A stretch of DNA of 64,000 nt from Phyllobacterium zundukense. Its GTDB lineage: Bacteria; Pseudomonadota; Alphaproteobacteria; Rhizobiales; Rhizobiaceae. Each line of letters starts with the position of its first letter. The first letter of the stretch is position 1. The position numbers and the translations under genes are program-made. The stretch covers positions 186,001-250,000 of the forward strand of contig NZ_CP017943.1 in assembly GCF_002764115.1 (NCBI RefSeq), in the 5' to 3' direction. Below the pieces are notes generated by a model that saw only the letters and a list, made by a program, of their open reading frames with translations, was not told the origin of the DNA and did not search any database. Shown here piece after piece: positions 53,705 to 62,095 of the stretch.

Positions 53705-54640
53705 TCAGTGTCCTCCGGTCGAGTTGGCTTCGGCCAGGCGCGGATCGAGAAAGCCGTAGAGAAAGTCCACGACGAGATTGGAAAGCACCATTGCGACAGC
53801 GACCAGCAGGAGAATGCATTGCACGACCGCTAAGTCCCGCGCTGTCACCGATACGACCAGCAGATTGCCAAGACCCGGCCAGGAGAACACGCTCTCGACC
53901 ACGACCGCACCCGCGATCAGGTTGCCAACCATAAAGCCGACAATCGTAACAGTTGGAATTGCGGCGTTCGGTAGCGCGTGACCACGTACAACCGCAGCCC
54001 AGGGGATTCCCTTGGCACTGGCAGTGCGGATGTAGGGTTGCCCCAGCACTTCCAGCATCGCGCTTCGCACGAAGCGGGCGAGTACGGCGGCGCCGCCAAC
54101 GCCGAGAGTGATAATCGGCAGGATGAGATGCAGTAGACTGCCCGTGCCGCCGGTCGGCAGCCAGGCAAACCAGATTGACAGAACTTGAACCAGGACGAGT
54201 CCGAGGATAAAGCTTGGCACGGTGTAGCCGGCGACCGCCGTGACCATGACGGCGCGGTCGATGGCGCTGTCCCGGTGCAAAGCGGCATAGATACCCGCTG
54301 GAATGCCGATCGCCAATTTCATCAGAAGTGCAGGCAGGGTCAGCATGAGCGTTGCCGGGATACGTCCCAGGACAAGGTCAAGTGCAGGCCCGCCGCCACG
54401 CATCGAGCGGCCGAACTCGCCCTGAAAAATCGCTGCGAAGTAGTGGAGATATTGCATCCAGAGAGGCTGATCGAGACCCCACTCCCGGCGAAAGGCGGCC
54501 ATGGCCTCGGGCGAGGCATCGTCGCCCATGATACTGCGGGCTGGATCTCCGGAAAGCCTGAGCACGATGAAGGCAAATGTGACCACCAGCGCGATTGTCA
54601 GAACGGCACGGAGGATACGGATAGCAGCGAACCGAAGCAT
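53705..54640 (-). CDS. ABC transporter permease, DppB type
   Basis: A 311-residue permease of the DppB class. I start at the ATG at 54640, where MLRFAAIRILRAVLTIALVV begins the first helix; its A is shared with the TAA of the upstream ATPase gene (TAATG). RLSGDPARSIMGDDASPEAMAAFRREWGLDQPLW is the periplasmic part typical of DppB, and IRTASAKGIPWAAVVRGHALPN is the coupling loop near residue 195. A longer frame upstream overlaps the ATPase gene and is not real. Confidence 0.9.
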   Translation of the reverse strand: MLRFAAIRILRAVLTIALVVTFAFIVLRLSGDPARSIMGDDASPEAMAAFRREWGLDQPLWMQYLHYFAAIFQGEFGRSMRGGGPALDLVLGRIPATLMLTLPALLMKLAIGIPAGIYAALHRDSAIDRAVMVTAVAGYTVPSFILGLVLVQVLSIWFAWLPTGGTGSLLHLILPIITLGVGGAAVLARFVRSAMLEVLGQPYIRTASAKGIPWAAVVRGHALPNAAIPTVTIVGFMVGNLIAGAVVVESVFSWPGLGNLLVVSVTARDLAVVQCILLLVAVAMVLSNLVVDFLYGFLDPRLAEANSTGGH

Positions 54641-55632
54641 TAGATTCCAACCTCCTTGGTCGGTTGGGCGGCATCGACGGCATGACAGGCGACGGAGCGT
54701 CCGTCCGGCAGCGTTGAGGATGTGGGGGAGAGGCTCATGCACTCCGGCCGCACAGCGGGACAGCGAGGGTGGAACGCGCAGCCGCTCGGACGGGCCGCAG
54801 GATTGGGTGGTTCGCCTTTGAGGATGATGCGCTCACGCGTGCGCCGGCCTGCAACAGGGACTGCCGACACTAGAGCCTTGGTGTAAGGGTGAGTAGGGTT
54901 CGAGAGCACAAGATTTGTCTCGCCATATTCGACGATGCGACCCAGATACATCACAGCAATACGCTGACTGATCTGGCGAACCACTTTCAAGTCGTGACTG
55001 ATAAACAGAAGACTGAGACGCAGGTCCTTTTGGAGGTCCATGAGAAGGTTCACCACCTGGGCCTGGATCGATACGTCGAGAGCCGAGACCGGCTCGTCGC
55101 AGACCAGCAACGCCGGTTGCATGATCAGCGCCCGGGCGAGAACAGCCCGCTGACGCTGCCCACCCGACAACTGATGCGGCAGACTTGCGGCATGACTGGT
55201 ATTCAGGCCGACGGCGTCGAGCATCGCCAGCGCCTTGTTGTTGCGCTCCGACGCAGATCCGATGTCGTGAATGTCGAGAGGTTCGCGGACCTGATCGAGG
55301 ATGGACAGCCGGCGGTCCAGCGCGGCGAGTGGATCCTGGTAGATCATCTGCATTTGCGTGCGCATGCGGCGCCAGGCTGGTGTATCGGTGGTCGGCAGTT
55401 CAGACCCGCGGAAGAGCACATATCCGCTGTTCGGCCGTTCAAGACCAAGCGTGATCCGTCCTGTCGTTGATTTTCCCGAACCGGATTCGCCGACGAGCGC
55501 CAGCGTCTGCCCCTGTTGCAGCGACAGCGACACCTCATCGACGGCATGGACAGGCACCTTTCTTGCGAAGAGACCCTGCCGCGTCGAATAGCTTCGGGAA
55601 ATGCCGTGCAGTTCAAGAATGTTTTCAGTCAT
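54640..55632 (-). CDS. ABC transporter ATPase, DppF type
   Basis: A 330-residue ATPase of the peptide importer class. Walker [10 protein letters not shown] lies near residue 50, the Q-loop MIYQDPLAALDRRLSI near 95, signature LSGGQRQR near 155 and Walker B LLVCDEPVSALD near 175. The C-terminal oligopeptide/dipeptide extension with CAFHPRCPAVRPEC (a likely iron-sulfur or zinc cysteine cluster) is present. Its start overlaps the DppD-type gene by four bases (ATGA). Unlike the importer at 7397-12444, the two ATPases are separate here. Confidence 0.92.
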   Translation of the reverse strand: MTENILELHGISRSYSTRQGLFARKVPVHAVDEVSLSLQQGQTLALVGESGSGKSTTGRITLGLERPNSGYVLFRGSELPTTDTPAWRRMRTQMQMIYQDPLAALDRRLSILDQVREPLDIHDIGSASERNNKALAMLDAVGLNTSHAASLPHQLSGGQRQRAVLARALIMQPALLVCDEPVSALDVSIQAQVVNLLMDLQKDLRLSLLFISHDLKVVRQISQRIAVMYLGRIVEYGETNLVLSNPTHPYTKALVSAVPVAGRRTRERIILKGEPPNPAARPSGCAFHPRCPAVRPECMSLSPTSSTLPDGRSVACHAVDAAQPTKEVGI

Positions 55633-56702
55633 GCCAGCACGCTTTTGTTGACTTTCGGGGATTGCTGGGCCTCTGTGGCGGCCCCTGCAACGCAGGCGGA
55701 GAAATGGCCGGCATCGGTTTGCGTGAGCGGTGGAACAGCTTCTTCACAAACCGCCAGACGTTGCGGACAGCGGGGCGCAAACGGGCATCCCCGAGGCATG
55801 TTTGCCGGCTCCGGCACCTGTCCTTCGATGGGTATGAGCCGATGCAACGCACCTTCGAAAGGCGGTAAGGCTGCAAGGAGACCTTTCGTATAGGGGTGCT
55901 GCGGACTCGCAAAGATGGAGTCTGGCGGCGCCGTCTCGACGACGCGGCCGCCATACATCACCATGATGCGTTCGCAGGTCTCGGAAACGATGCCGAGATC
56001 GTGGCTGATGAGGACAAGAGCCATGCCCGTCTCGCGACGAATGGTGGTCAGGAGATCCAGTATCTGAGCCTGGATCGTAGCGTCGAGCGCGGTTGTCGGC
56101 TCGTCGGCAACCAGGACGTCCGGTTTTCCGGCGAGCGCCATGGCAATCATGACCCGCTGGTTCTGGCCGCCAGACAGCTCATGGGGATAGGCGTCGAGCC
56201 GGCGCGCCGCGTCCGGCAGGCCCACGAGGTCAAATAGACGTTTCGTTTCCGCCCGAATGCTCGATCCCGACACCCCCTGATGTCGCGCGAGAACTTCGCC
56301 AACCTGTCGGCCAATCCGGATGACAGGATTGAGCGCGCTCGACGGATCCTGAAAGATCATCGCCACGCGCCCGCCCCTGATCCGGTCGAGCCGCGTGGCT
56401 GCTGCGCCCAGCATTTCCTCCCCGTCCAGACGGACGCTTCCTGACACGGTGGCCGTGCGCGGCAGCAGCCCGAGGGCGGCAAGCCAGGTGACGGACTTGC
56501 CGCTCCCTGACTCGCCCACAATACCAAGTGACTCGCCCCGTGAAAGCGTGAGGTCGATCCCCCGAATGACCCGCACACCGCTGAAGTCGACGGCCAGGCC
56601 CTCGATCGTAAGCAATGCTCCCGACGACGAAGTCGCGGGGAACGCGGATGCTGGTGCGGTACCGACGAGATGTTGCACCGCCGTTCCTCCTAGCGTGGTC
56701 AT
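55629..56702 (-). CDS. ABC transporter ATPase, DppD type
   Basis: A 357-residue ATPase. I start at the ATG at 56702, which shares one base with the stop of the binding-protein gene (TGATG); a longer frame reads into that gene. Walker [10 protein letters not shown] lies near residue 62, signature LSGGQNQR near 180 and Walker [13 protein letters not shown] near 200. The C-terminal cluster [15 protein letters not shown] is typical. It pairs with the DppF-type ATPase to drive import. Confidence 0.9.
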   Translation of the reverse strand: MTTLGGTAVQHLVGTAPASAFPATSSSGALLTIEGLAVDFSGVRVIRGIDLTLSRGESLGIVGESGSGKSVTWLAALGLLPRTATVSGSVRLDGEEMLGAAATRLDRIRGGRVAMIFQDPSSALNPVIRIGRQVGEVLARHQGVSGSSIRAETKRLFDLVGLPDAARRLDAYPHELSGGQNQRVMIAMALAGKPDVLVADEPTTALDATIQAQILDLLTTIRRETGMALVLISHDLGIVSETCERIMVMYGGRVVETAPPDSIFASPQHPYTKGLLAALPPFEGALHRLIPIEGQVPEPANMPRGCPFAPRCPQRLAVCEEAVPPLTQTDAGHFSACVAGAATEAQQSPKVNKSVLA

Positions 56703-58288
56703 CAGTTCTGCGTATAGGCAGCGTTGAAAGGACCGAAGTTCAGGTCGAGTGTCTGACCCGGGCCCCAGGCGATGTCCTTGCGCTTGCCGTAGAACTGACC
56801 TGAACCGTGCAGAATGACGCAGGGTGGGTTGCCGTGATCGATAGTTTCCAGCATCCTGCGGATGATCGCGCGCCGGTCGGCCGGCTCCACCGTTGATTTG
56901 AGTTTCTCGCCAAGAGCGAAAAACTCCTTGTCTTGCCAGATGCCCAGCTTGGGAAGCTCGCCGTTTGGACCCAAAAGTCGCCACGCGTGGGCGAGCAAGT
57001 CCGGGAAAATAGCCGTAGTCGAATTGTCATAGATCGCGTTGATCGGCTTCTTTTCAATCTGGGCGAAATTCTCCATCATCTGGATTTCGACATTGAGGCC
57101 CACCGCCCGCCACATCTCGACCATGATCTGCGCGCTTGCGACCTGATTGGGATAATAGTTGTTCAGAAGCTTGTAGGCGATCGTCTCGCCCTTGTAGCCG
57201 CTTTCGGTGAGGAGTTTGCTTGCCAAATCGGGATCGTAGGCGAGAGCGGGAAAGTCCTCAATGTACCCCTCTCCGAAGCTGGGGAACTGGAAGCCGTTCG
57301 GGATCGGCACCCGGCTCTGCCACAGTGCTTCGACCAACGCCTTGCGGTCGAGCGCCAGGCTAAGCGCTCGCCGCACGCCAACCTGAGAGAGAACGGGTCC
57401 CGTCGTATCGATCGCTAGGCAGCGTATGTTTTGGACCGCACCACCAGCGACTTCGAGCCCAGACTGTCTTTCGATCTCAGCGAACAAATCCGGTGAAAGA
57501 TCGGTGATGAAATCGACTTCCCCGGCGGCAAGCGCGTTCATCCGCGAAGCAAGCTCCGGAATGATCCGGTATTCGATACCCGCGTATGGCGGCTCTCCGC
57601 CCCAGTACGCATCGAAGGCGGCCAGGACGACGTTCACGTCAAGCGTCTGACTGACGATCCGATATGGACCCGTACCGACGGGCGCTTGGATCCACTTGTC
57701 CCAGGATCCGGCTGCGTCGAAAGCGTGGCTGCTGACGATTTCCGATGCCCAGGAAGCAAGACGCTTTTCCAGGAGCGAATCATCGCCCTTGGCGCGCACG
57801 ATGACGGTGTGGTCGTCGACGATCTCAACGCGATCAACGGTATCGAGCGTCTGCATGGCGACGGTCTTGCCGGCCTTGCCGGGGCCAAGCAGATGGTCTG
57901 GGCTGAGTGAAAACGCGACGTCGCGGGAGGTGAAAGGACTTCCGTCATGAAAGGTCACGCCTTTGCGGAGGAAAAGGCGCAGCGCCGTCGCGTCCACTCG
58001 CTCCCAGCGCTCGGCGAGCGCCGGACGCAATGCCATTTTTTCTGTCTGATCAAAGCCAATAAGCGTATCGAACATCTGCGGGACGACGCGTCGCGTGGCT
58101 GTACTGTTGTCGAGGGCTGGGTCAAGGGCCGCTGGGAAGCGGGACATACCCACCTTGAGCGTGCGCCGATCGTTCCCCTGTGCTGCGGCGAAACGCAGTC
58201 CGGTCACGGATATCAAACCGCCTGCCGCAGCGGCAGCCAGTATATTGCGCCTTGTAAATGTCAGATCACGCATGTTGTCCATTCCCAT
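56702..58288 (-). CDS. ABC transporter substrate-binding protein, peptide type (family 5)
   Basis: A 528-residue family 5 binding protein, first gene of the leftward operon. The leader contains TFTRRNILAAAAAGGLISVTG, a twin-arginine-like signal cleaved near AAAQG. LKVGMSRFPAALDPALDN, LRKGVTFHDGSPFTSRDV and GTGPYRI are family features. The start may be 58288 or the ATG at 58273 (MRDLTF). A broken lysR gene diverges from it, with a short inverted repeat between the two. The ligand is unknown; peptides, opines or phosphonopeptides are possible given the downstream enzymes. Confidence 0.9.
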   Translation of the reverse strand: MGMDNMRDLTFTRRNILAAAAAGGLISVTGLRFAAAQGNDRRTLKVGMSRFPAALDPALDNSTATRRVVPQMFDTLIGFDQTEKMALRPALAERWERVDATALRLFLRKGVTFHDGSPFTSRDVAFSLSPDHLLGPGKAGKTVAMQTLDTVDRVEIVDDHTVIVRAKGDDSLLEKRLASWASEIVSSHAFDAAGSWDKWIQAPVGTGPYRIVSQTLDVNVVLAAFDAYWGGEPPYAGIEYRIIPELASRMNALAAGEVDFITDLSPDLFAEIERQSGLEVAGGAVQNIRCLAIDTTGPVLSQVGVRRALSLALDRKALVEALWQSRVPIPNGFQFPSFGEGYIEDFPALAYDPDLASKLLTESGYKGETIAYKLLNNYYPNQVASAQIMVEMWRAVGLNVEIQMMENFAQIEKKPINAIYDNSTTAIFPDLLAHAWRLLGPNGELPKLGIWQDKEFFALGEKLKSTVEPADRRAIIRRMLETIDHGNPPCVILHGSGQFYGKRKDIAWGPGQTLDLNFGPFNAAYTQN

Positions 58289-58395
58289 CTGAGTTTTTGC
58301 CGCACAAAGCTTGGCATCTTGTTAAGGGCGCTCTGGGCACTTCAATGAGGTGCACCGGTGTTCGGTCGGGACCATCCGCCGGTTTTGTTACGGAG

Positions 58396-58410
58396 CGATG
58401 ACAATCATCG
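58396..58410. promoter_or_regulatory. Inverted repeat in the lysR-remnant/operon gap
   Basis: CGATGA-CAA-TCATCG is a perfect repeat about 105 bases before the binding-protein start and 60 before the lysR remnant. It is a candidate operator for the lost LysR protein. Confidence 0.4.
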
Positions 58411-58472
58411 AATAATGCGATAGCAAACCTGCGTATCTGGATGGGTTCGAACCATGTTTAGGAGAGACAGGC

Positions 58473-58915
58473 TTGGCCGACGAAAAGGATCTTTCACTCA
58501 ATGCGGTGCGGGCGTTTGTACAGGTCGCACGAGACAACAGTGTCACGCGGGCTTCGAAGACACTCGGCATTACCCAGAGCTCCGTCAGCCGCCGTCTTGC
58601 GGTGCTGGAGGAGTATTTTGGGGCAAAGCTGATCGAGCGGCGCGGCCGCCAGAGCCAGTTGACGGATTTCGGGCGACTGTTCGCCGATGCCGTCGCCGCA
58701 CCGCTTGATACCATTCTCTTCACCGCAAAGTGGATGCGTCGCAGCGACAGGACGGACGCCAATCGTCTCGTGGTGCGGACGTCGCTTTCCACCTTCGCCT
58801 ATACGGTTCCGATCCCCAATTTGCGCGAGTTCTCCTCATCAGTACCTTGTCCGCACCCGCTTCGACCGACAGGTTCGACGTACTGTTGCCCCGAGACCTG
58901 ATGTTGACCGAGCCA
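58473..58915 (+). pseudogene. Truncated and frameshifted LysR regulator
   Basis: The start (TTG at 58473 with AGGAG upstream) opens a good LysR helix-turn-helix: LSLNAVRAFVQVARDNSVTRASKTLGITQSSVSRRLAVLEEYFG. About residue 120, after TVPIPNLREFSS, the frame shifts; the continuation in another frame reads STDRFDVLLPRDLMLTEPA, a LysR-like effector-domain piece. After about 58915 unrelated sequence begins, so most of the ligand-binding domain is lost. It diverges from the operon starting at 58288 and was presumably its regulator. Confidence 0.75.
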
Positions 58916-58916
58916 G

Positions 58917-59180
58917 CCCCATTATGCGCAGCGGTTGCCGGACTGGACTTCTGCCGTTCAAGGCGTGGCCGCCTATCTTGATGGTCAACCACGCCATGGC
59001 GGTAAGGTCGGCGTTCTCGGAATCTCCCTTGGCGCGCAAATCGCTTCGGCCGCCTCGGTCGGGCGCGCCGATATTGACGCTCTGGTGCAAATCGATGGCG
59101 GTTTCCCGAATGGCTATTCGCAGCCTGTCCGCTCATTGCCGCCCCTGCATTTGATTTGGGGCAGCACCGACCGGACCTTG
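58917..59180 (+). pseudogene. Dienelactone-hydrolase-like fragment
   Basis: HYAQRLPDWTSAVQGVAAYL, then GKVGVLGISLGAQIASAAS (the G-x-S-x-G nucleophile elbow) and DALVQIDGGFPNG, then LPPLHLIWGSTDRTLP match the central part of a dienelactone hydrolase or related alpha/beta-hydrolase. Both ends are missing: a LysR fragment precedes it and an ankyrin-repeat fragment follows, all in 1 kb. It is inactive. Confidence 0.65.
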
Positions 59181-59456
59181 CCGATAAAGACGGGTTTACT
59201 ATGTTACACGTCGCGGGCTCAGAATGGGCACCTTCAGATTATCAGGAAACTGGTTGCTGCCGGCGCAGAGGTCAACGCGATAGATCGTTACGGAAACGGA
59301 CCGCTATGGACTGCAAGCAGGCAGGCGAGCTTGGCTATTGCGACAGAGCCAGTATTCGAAATTGTAGAGCTGCTTTTGAGAAGTGGGATGCCCGGTGCTA
59401 CCAGCCGTGATCACCGCGCTCCAGGAAAGAAGTTGAGCGATTGGCGGCTCGGATGA
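59172..59456 (+). pseudogene. Ankyrin-repeat protein fragment
   Basis: Reading across one frameshift near 59213 gives DLADKDGFTMLHVA, then QNGHLQIIRKLVAAGAEVNAIDRYGNGPLWTAS, followed by IVELLLRSGMPG. These are one and a half canonical ankyrin repeats (DGFTPLHVAA..GH..IV..L...GA.VNA.D..G..PLW). The gene is truncated at its 5' end by the hydrolase fragment. The host of the original repeat protein cannot be identified. Confidence 0.65.
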
Positions 59457-59554
59457 ACCATGCAGGTCTGCCCCACGAGTGCGGAAAGGTTGCTGTAATT
59501 TTTTAACGCAAGCCATCGATACAGCAACCTTCACCAGCTCATGGCCCAGACAAG

Positions 59555-60652
59555 TCAGGCTGCTTTTAGAACGGTAGCGACCCCTTCCAAAGCTGTGGTC
59601 AATTCCTCGCGGTTGCTGGGGCTGCCAAGAACGATTCGTATTGCAGGCGAGGCCTGCTCGTTCGACACTGCAAACATTTCCCCACTTCGGAGGACGACCC
59701 CTTGCTGATTGCAGGCACTGATGAACCCTTCCTGTGTGAGGCCAGCAGGCAGATCGAGCCACAAATGCAGCGCTTCTGGTTTGGCCAGGTAGCTTGCGCC
59801 GTCTAGGATCGATCGCGCGATCGTCTGACGGGCCGCAGCTTCTTCTCTCACGGCGTCAAGAATGCGCTTACCAACACCATTGCCGATCCAGTGCTCAACG
59901 ATGGCAGCCGAAACTGGTGAGACGAACCAGGTGGAGGTGGTGTTGAAGGGCTGAAAGGCCCTTGCGCAGGCTGCGGCGTCGGGTGCTACGAGATAGCCGA
60001 TACGGAGGCCGGGCGCGATGCACTTTGCAAGTCCCGTTGCATGCCATGTAACGTCAGGAGCCAAGGCCGCGATTGGCGGCGGAGCATCCTTTGGCAAGAG
60101 GCCGTACACGTCATCTTCGATGATGATCACACCGTGTCTGCGCGCTATTTCAGCTAATGCCAACCTGCGCTCGCGCGACATTATGATAGTTGTGGGGTTG
60201 TGAAGCGTGGGCGACAGGAAAAGAGCTTTTGGCTTATCGGTTTTGCATACGGCTTCGAACGCCTCTGGCAAAGCGCCGTCATCGTCCATCTCGATCGCGC
60301 GCACGTCAATGCCCAAAAAGGTAGCGAGACGACGAAAGCCGTAGTAGCTAAGACGCTCCGTGAGCAACAGTCCGCCTCGGCCCACCATCGTCGCCAACGT
60401 TATAAACAAGGCGTTCTGAGTGCCGTTCGTAACAATGATGCGATCCGGATCCAGATGTTCACCAAACCGCTGCTTCAGCCAGAGACTGCCGGCGCGCCGA
60501 TCTTCCATCGAACCGTTAAATTTGTGTGTTCGCATTAAGGTCGGTAAGTCGCTTCGCCTCGAGAGTTCGACGAAAGCTTTGGAAAACTCCTCGCCGACCC
60601 ATGAAGGTGTGGGCGGCGTTGTACGTATCAGGCTGATGGGTTCTCGTGACAT
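59555..60652 (-). CDS. PLP-dependent aminotransferase of MocR-domain type, without DNA-binding domain
   Basis: A 365-residue fold-type I aminotransferase resembling the C-terminal domain of MocR-class regulators. VTNGTQNALFITLATM, SPTLHNPTTIIMS (substrate and PLP contact), VIIIEDDVYGLLP (PLP aspartate) and ATGLAKCIAPGLRIGYLVAPD (Schiff-base lysine) are visible. I start at the ATG at 60652; the longer frame upstream contains low-complexity, non-homologous residues and no winged helix. It follows the family-1 binding-protein gene by 64 bases in the same direction. An aminotransferase in a phosphonate-type locus could act on an aminophosphonate, in parallel to PhnW, though PhnW is of a different class. 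A truncated paralogue lies at 22787-23220. Confidence 0.82.
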   Translation of the reverse strand: MSREPISLIRTTPPTPSWVGEEFSKAFVELSRRSDLPTLMRTHKFNGSMEDRRAGSLWLKQRFGEHLDPDRIIVTNGTQNALFITLATMVGRGGLLLTERLSYYGFRRLATFLGIDVRAIEMDDDGALPEAFEAVCKTDKPKALFLSPTLHNPTTIIMSRERRLALAEIARRHGVIIIEDDVYGLLPKDAPPPIAALAPDVTWHATGLAKCIAPGLRIGYLVAPDAAACARAFQPFNTTSTWFVSPVSAAIVEHWIGNGVGKRILDAVREEAAARQTIARSILDGASYLAKPEALHLWLDLPAGLTQEGFISACNQQGVVLRSGEMFAVSNEQASPAIRIVLGSPSNREELTTALEGVATVLKAA

Positions 60653-60716
60653 TGAATTGTCCTTACGTGAAAAGAGGCCTGCGGCCCGAATGGCCGCAAC
60701 CGTGTCGAGCAACAGA

Positions 60717-61964
60717 TCACTCCTTAGGAAGGAGTGCTTCGACTTCGCTCGCCATCTGCAGCATGGCATCCTCTGGTGAGCGCTTAAGCGTGATGACCGC
60801 TTGCAACTGATCCTTGATGGCTTTGGTGATCTTGGTAGAATTCTCACCAGGGAAAGAGAAAAAACCGCTGAGCTGAGCAAGCTGAGAGACCGGAATTCGG
60901 AGGTTAGGATTGTCCCTGTAGTAGTTTCCCAGTAGTTCCGCATCCTGCACGGCCCGTTCGTTCACCGGGATATACGAAGCAGCTTTCACCATGGCCGTCT
61001 GCGATTCTGGGTTGGTCGCATATTTGATGAACTCCCAGGCGAGCTTCTGCTTGGACGCATTTTTGGTATGAATCATGATGGCGTTTCCTCCTGCCGGCAG
61101 CGTGCCGTTCTCGGAGGGGACCGGAAATTGGGAAACGATGAGCGGAAACCGACCCGCCGCTTGCTCGGTATAGCTTGTGATGTCTGAGCTGGAGGTTACA
61201 AAAATGCCGATGGAGCCGGCGGCAAAAGCCTGCTTTGCCTGATCGCGGCTCATATCTTTCATGCCTGCTTCGCCAATCGCCTTCAACAGCTTCAGGGCGT
61301 CCATGCCTTCCCTACCGTTGAAGGCAATCTTCTTCATATCCGGCGTCATCATTCCGCCACCAGCGGCCTGAATCAGAGAGAGAAAGGTCCAGTTGCCAGT
61401 GGGGGCGTAGTCAAAGTAGATCCCGCCGCTGGGCGCCTGAATTTTCTTGGCGAGTTCAAGAATGCCATCCCAGGTCTTCGGAAGGTTCTGCGGATCACCT
61501 CCGGCAGCCTTCACAAGATCGCCGTTAAAATAGACCGTCGGGATAGAGATAGCGAAAGGAATGCCGTACGTCTTGCCATTCACTTGGCCAATTTTGGTAA
61601 TCGAATTCGAATAACCGAAGTTCTTCCAATCTGACTCGGAGTTGATAAAATCATCGAGTGGAACGGCTAGACCACGGTCAACAAAAACCTGAAGAAAGCT
61701 TGTTCCTTGAAAAGCTACGTCAGGAACTCCGCCGGTTATCGCTGCCCGCAGCATAAGCTGCGTCATATCAGCATAACCTTTGACATCTGACAGGTGTATG
61801 GTCGTGCCAGGGTGGGCAGCCTCGAAGCCCTTAACGATCTCCTCCATTGGCTTCTTAAGAATATAAGCGTTGGAATATAGTACGTTTAAGTCTTCCGCCG
61901 AGGCGTATGTCGAGAAAAGAGCGGGAAGGGAAACGGCTAGTACTTTTAAGATATTAACGGACAT
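60717..61964 (-). CDS. Extracellular solute-binding protein, family 1
   Basis: A 415-residue periplasmic binding protein. The leader MSVNILKVLAVSLPALFSTYASA is a signal peptide. NVLYSNAYILKKPMEEIVKGFEAAHPGTTI, GKTYGIPFAISIPTVYFN and KQKLAWEFIKYATNPESQ are typical of the UgpB/maltose-type family 1. Members bind sugars, glycerol-3-phosphate or 2-aminoethylphosphonate. No permease or ATPase gene is adjacent in the window; they could lie beyond the right edge. It lies between the aminotransferase and hydrolase genes in a leftward transcript. Confidence 0.88.
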   Translation of the reverse strand: MSVNILKVLAVSLPALFSTYASAEDLNVLYSNAYILKKPMEEIVKGFEAAHPGTTIHLSDVKGYADMTQLMLRAAITGGVPDVAFQGTSFLQVFVDRGLAVPLDDFINSESDWKNFGYSNSITKIGQVNGKTYGIPFAISIPTVYFNGDLVKAAGGDPQNLPKTWDGILELAKKIQAPSGGIYFDYAPTGNWTFLSLIQAAGGGMMTPDMKKIAFNGREGMDALKLLKAIGEAGMKDMSRDQAKQAFAAGSIGIFVTSSSDITSYTEQAAGRFPLIVSQFPVPSENGTLPAGGNAIMIHTKNASKQKLAWEFIKYATNPESQTAMVKAASYIPVNERAVQDAELLGNYYRDNPNLRIPVSQLAQLSGFFSFPGENSTKITKAIKDQLQAVITLKRSPEDAMLQMASEVEALLPKE

Positions 61965-62095
61965 TCGGGTTTCTCCGTATTTAGTGGGGCTGATACTAAC
62001 AGTCGATTTTCCGACGCGGATAATCGACAGAAGCGGTTCGACAAATTGGCACCTGCAAGCTGCGCTTGCGACGTCACTTCAATGTATCGCAAGTG

